Below are positions 62,224 to 64,000 of a stretch of 64,000 nucleotides of DNA, piece by piece; the first letter of the stretch is position 1, and every line of letters starts with the position of its first letter. Where the stretch lies: positions 1 through 64,000 of the forward strand of contig QZIR01000027.1 of the NCBI GenBank assembly GCA_003604975.1, in the 5' to 3' direction. The DNA is from Desulforudis sp. (GTDB lineage Bacteria; Bacillota; Desulfotomaculia; Desulfotomaculales; Desulforudaceae). The translations under genes and the position numbers were made by a program. The notes beneath the pieces are model-generated. The model made no database searches. It was not told where the DNA came from and was given only the letters and a program-made list of their open reading frames with translations.

Positions 62224-63408
62224 CTACTTATCTCTGAGGGCTTCGACGCCTGGTAGTTTCTTCCCTTCCACCATTTTAAGCGAGGCGCCCCCGCCTGTAG
62301 AGAGATGCGTCATACGGTCGGCTAGCCCAGCCTGGTTTACGGCCCGGACGGTATCACCGCCACCGATGATACGGATGCCATCGCTGTTGGCGACAGCCGT
62401 CGCAACCCCCAGGGTACCCGTGTCAAAACCGGCCACCTCAAACAGCCCCATCGGACCATTCCAGAAGATGGTCTTCGCTTTGCTGATCCGCTTGCCGAAG
62501 AGCTCAACCGAACGTGAACCGATGTCCAGGGCCATCCAGCCCTCCGGTACACTGTCGGGATCGACCGTTTGCCGGCGGTCGGGGACGTCCGTAGCGGGCG
62601 CGACCACTAGGTCCAAGGGGAGCAGCAGGTCCACCTGTTCCCGGGCGGCCTTCTCCAGCAGCCCGCGGGCCACGTCCAACCGGTCGCTCTCGACCAGGGA
62701 GTTCGCGAGGTCTTTACCCTGGGCCGCTAAAAGGGTGTTCGCCATCCCCCCGCCGATGATCAGGCAGTCGGCCCTACTCATCAATCGTTCCAAAACCCCG
62801 ATCTTGTCCGAAATTTTGGCGCCTCCGACGATGGCCATGAAAGGGCGTTCCGGGTTGACGACCAGCATTCCGAGAGAGGCGAGCTCCTTTTCCAGCAAAA
62901 AGCCGGCCACGGCTGGGATGTAGGCCGCGATACCGGCGGTGGAGGCGTGGGCCCGGTGGGCGGTACCAAAAGCATCATTTACATAAACATCGGCCAGGGA
63001 GGCCATCTCTCCAGCAAACTCCGGATCATTGGCCTCTTCCTCGGGGTAAAAGCGGACGTTCTCAAGCAGTGTTACGTCCCCGTCCGACATCGCGCCAACG
63101 GACTCACGTGCCGCGGGTCCGACACAATCCCCGGCGAAACGAACCTCCCGCCCGAGGAGGGCGGACAGTCTGCCTGCGACCGGTCGGAGCGAGAAGCGTA
63201 GGTCCGGTTTGCCCTTGGGCCGTCCGAGGTGTGAGGCCAGGATCACGCGCGCGCCGTGCTCGGTAAGAAAACTGATGGTGGGGAGAGCGGCACGGATACG
63301 CGTGTCGTCGGCTACTTCTCCGTCTTCATTAAGGGGGACATTGAAGTCGACGCGTACGAAGACCCGTTTGCCCCGGACATCAATGTCTCGCAATGTCATC
63401 TTCTCCAC
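62224..63408 (-). CDS. pgk: Phosphoglycerate kinase
   Basis: About 394 aa. The signature RVFVRVDFNVPLNEDGEV near 14-31, ILASHLGRPKGKPD near 58, GGAKISDKIGVLE near 203 and the nucleotide loop IIGGGDTVRAV near 370 are present. The frame reaches ATG 63423, but GGGGGA seven bases before GTG 63408 makes the latter the likelier start. Downstream is tpiA after a 60-base gap; upstream is gap. Confidence 0.97.
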   Translation of the reverse strand: MEKMTLRDIDVRGKRVFVRVDFNVPLNEDGEVADDTRIRAALPTISFLTEHGARVILASHLGRPKGKPDLRFSLRPVAGRLSALLGREVRFAGDCVGPAARESVGAMSDGDVTLLENVRFYPEEEANDPEFAGEMASLADVYVNDAFGTAHRAHASTAGIAAYIPAVAGFLLEKELASLGMLVVNPERPFMAIVGGAKISDKIGVLERLMSRADCLIIGGGMANTLLAAQGKDLANSLVESDRLDVARGLLEKAAREQVDLLLPLDLVVAPATDVPDRRQTVDPDSVPEGWMALDIGSRSVELFGKRISKAKTIFWNGPMGLFEVAGFDTGTLGVATAVANSDGIRIIGGGDTVRAVNQAGLADRMTHLSTGGGASLKMVEGKKLPGVEALRDK

Positions 63409-63627
63409 AAGTTCTTCCCCCATCTTTAGTTGTCAGCATAAGATTAGCATTCTCTACGACGCTTACAAAAATGCTCCAGGCTCCAAAGAACGGTCATAAC
63501 AGACGTAGTACCGGAAAGCCTGGTCTGTAATACTCTGACGACCAACTTCCGCTAATCTCTCGGGAATTGACGCAGGCGATTCCATCCTCTGCTCCGACTT
63601 CCGACCTCTGACGACAGACCTCCGTAT

Positions 63628-64000
63628 TTAGTAGCCCCTGGAAGCCATGTACAGGGCCAGGTCCACTACCCGGTTCGAATAACCCCACTCGTTGTCATAC
63701 CAGGCCAGGACCTTGGCCATGGTGTCCTGGATGACCGCCGTCGAAAGCCCGTCAACCGTGGCCGAGTGAGGGTTGGAGTTGTAGTCCGTGGAGACCAGTG
63801 GCAGTTCACTGTAGTCGAGAACCCCCCTGAACTCGTCGCTGGACGCCGCTTCCTTAAAGTCCTCGTTTAGTTGGGTGGGTGTTACTTTCTGTTCCAGGTC
63901 GACGACCAGGTCGATGAGGGAGACGTTCGGTACCGGTACCCGTACGCAGAAACCGGTCAGGCGACCGGTCAGCTCCGGCAGCACCCGGCCCACCGCGGCG
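63628..64000 (-). CDS. gap: Glyceraldehyde-3-phosphate dehydrogenase, C-terminal part (runs off the window)
   Basis: The last 120 or so residues of GAPDH. It holds the catalytic-domain strand RVPVPNVSLIDLVVDL, the DYSELPLVSTDYNSNPHSAT loop and the terminal WYDNEWGYSNRVVDLALYMA. The catalytic Cys and the NAD domain lie beyond position 64000. It begins the operon gap-pgk-tpiA-gpmI-eno on the minus strand. The 220-base gap to pgk (63409-63627) has no gene and contains CTCCGACTTCCGACCTCTG pyrimidine-rich tracts. Confidence 0.97.
   Translation of the reverse strand, partial: AAVGRVLPELTGRLTGFCVRVPVPNVSLIDLVVDLEQKVTPTQLNEDFKEAASSDEFRGVLDYSELPLVSTDYNSNPHSATVDGLSTAVIQDTMAKVLAWYDNEWGYSNRVVDLALYMASRGY

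Overview
The window reads as chromosomal DNA of a strict anaerobe of the Firmicutes, most like the Desulfotomaculum/Pelotomaculum/Desulforudis/Moorella circle (Peptococcia and relatives). This is inferred from gene content, frequent TTG/GTG starts behind strong Shine-Dalgarno (SD) sequences, moderately high GC and family resemblance; no database search was possible. Almost all genes lie on the minus strand.

Region 1 (1-1745): a frameshifted gene tail, an azlCD branched-chain amino-acid exporter pair and a decayed IS4-type transposase. Region 2 (1730-27402, all minus): a nearly uninterrupted Wood-Ljungdahl supercluster. In transcription order it holds nuoE, nuoF and a nuoG-like gene, acsA (CO dehydrogenase), folD, acsB (acetyl-CoA synthase), acsC, cooC, acsD, acsE, mvhD, metV, metF, fhs, a LytTR response regulator, a NuoF-C-terminus-like ferredoxin, a Cys-type formate dehydrogenase with two polyferredoxins, a second CooC/AcsF ATPase, and acsV. 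Together these encode formate formation or oxidation, every tetrahydrofolate step, methyl transfer to the corrinoid protein, CO/acetyl-CoA chemistry, nickel insertion and corrinoid reactivation. HdrABC, the usual partners of MvhD, are not in the window.

Region 3 (27638-31172): decayed pabC/pabB remnants, then two tandem ThiC paralogs behind a clear cobalamin riboswitch and terminator. This setting argues for anaerobic benzimidazole (lower-ligand) synthesis, bzaA/bzaB, rather than thiamine synthesis, and fits a neighbouring pathway that depends on a corrinoid. Region 4 (31240-39773): a complete arginine operon argCJBDFGH with a sigma-A promoter, a palindrome over the -10 and a terminator. Region 5 (39848-46571): AmmeMemoRadiSam genes (amrS and an amrB-amrA fusion), a stalk-domain fragment, a LysE exporter, a cysteine-cluster protein, a ClpP-fold membrane protein, a small unknown gene and cwlD.

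Region 6 (46651-55007): rplM-rpsI, an MFS exporter, RNase R, an HD hydrolase, a thioesterase, and a four-gene set of two MinD-type ATPases with ferredoxin inserts and two NifX-like proteins. Region 7 (55138-55543): the 3' end of a group II intron beside an IS110 transposase remnant. Region 8 (55708-64000): a membrane pyrophosphatase, secG and the lower glycolysis operon gap-pgk-tpiA-gpmI-eno, where gap runs off the window. The tpiA 3' end is tandemly triplicated in 69-bp units. No tRNA, rRNA or CRISPR array was seen.
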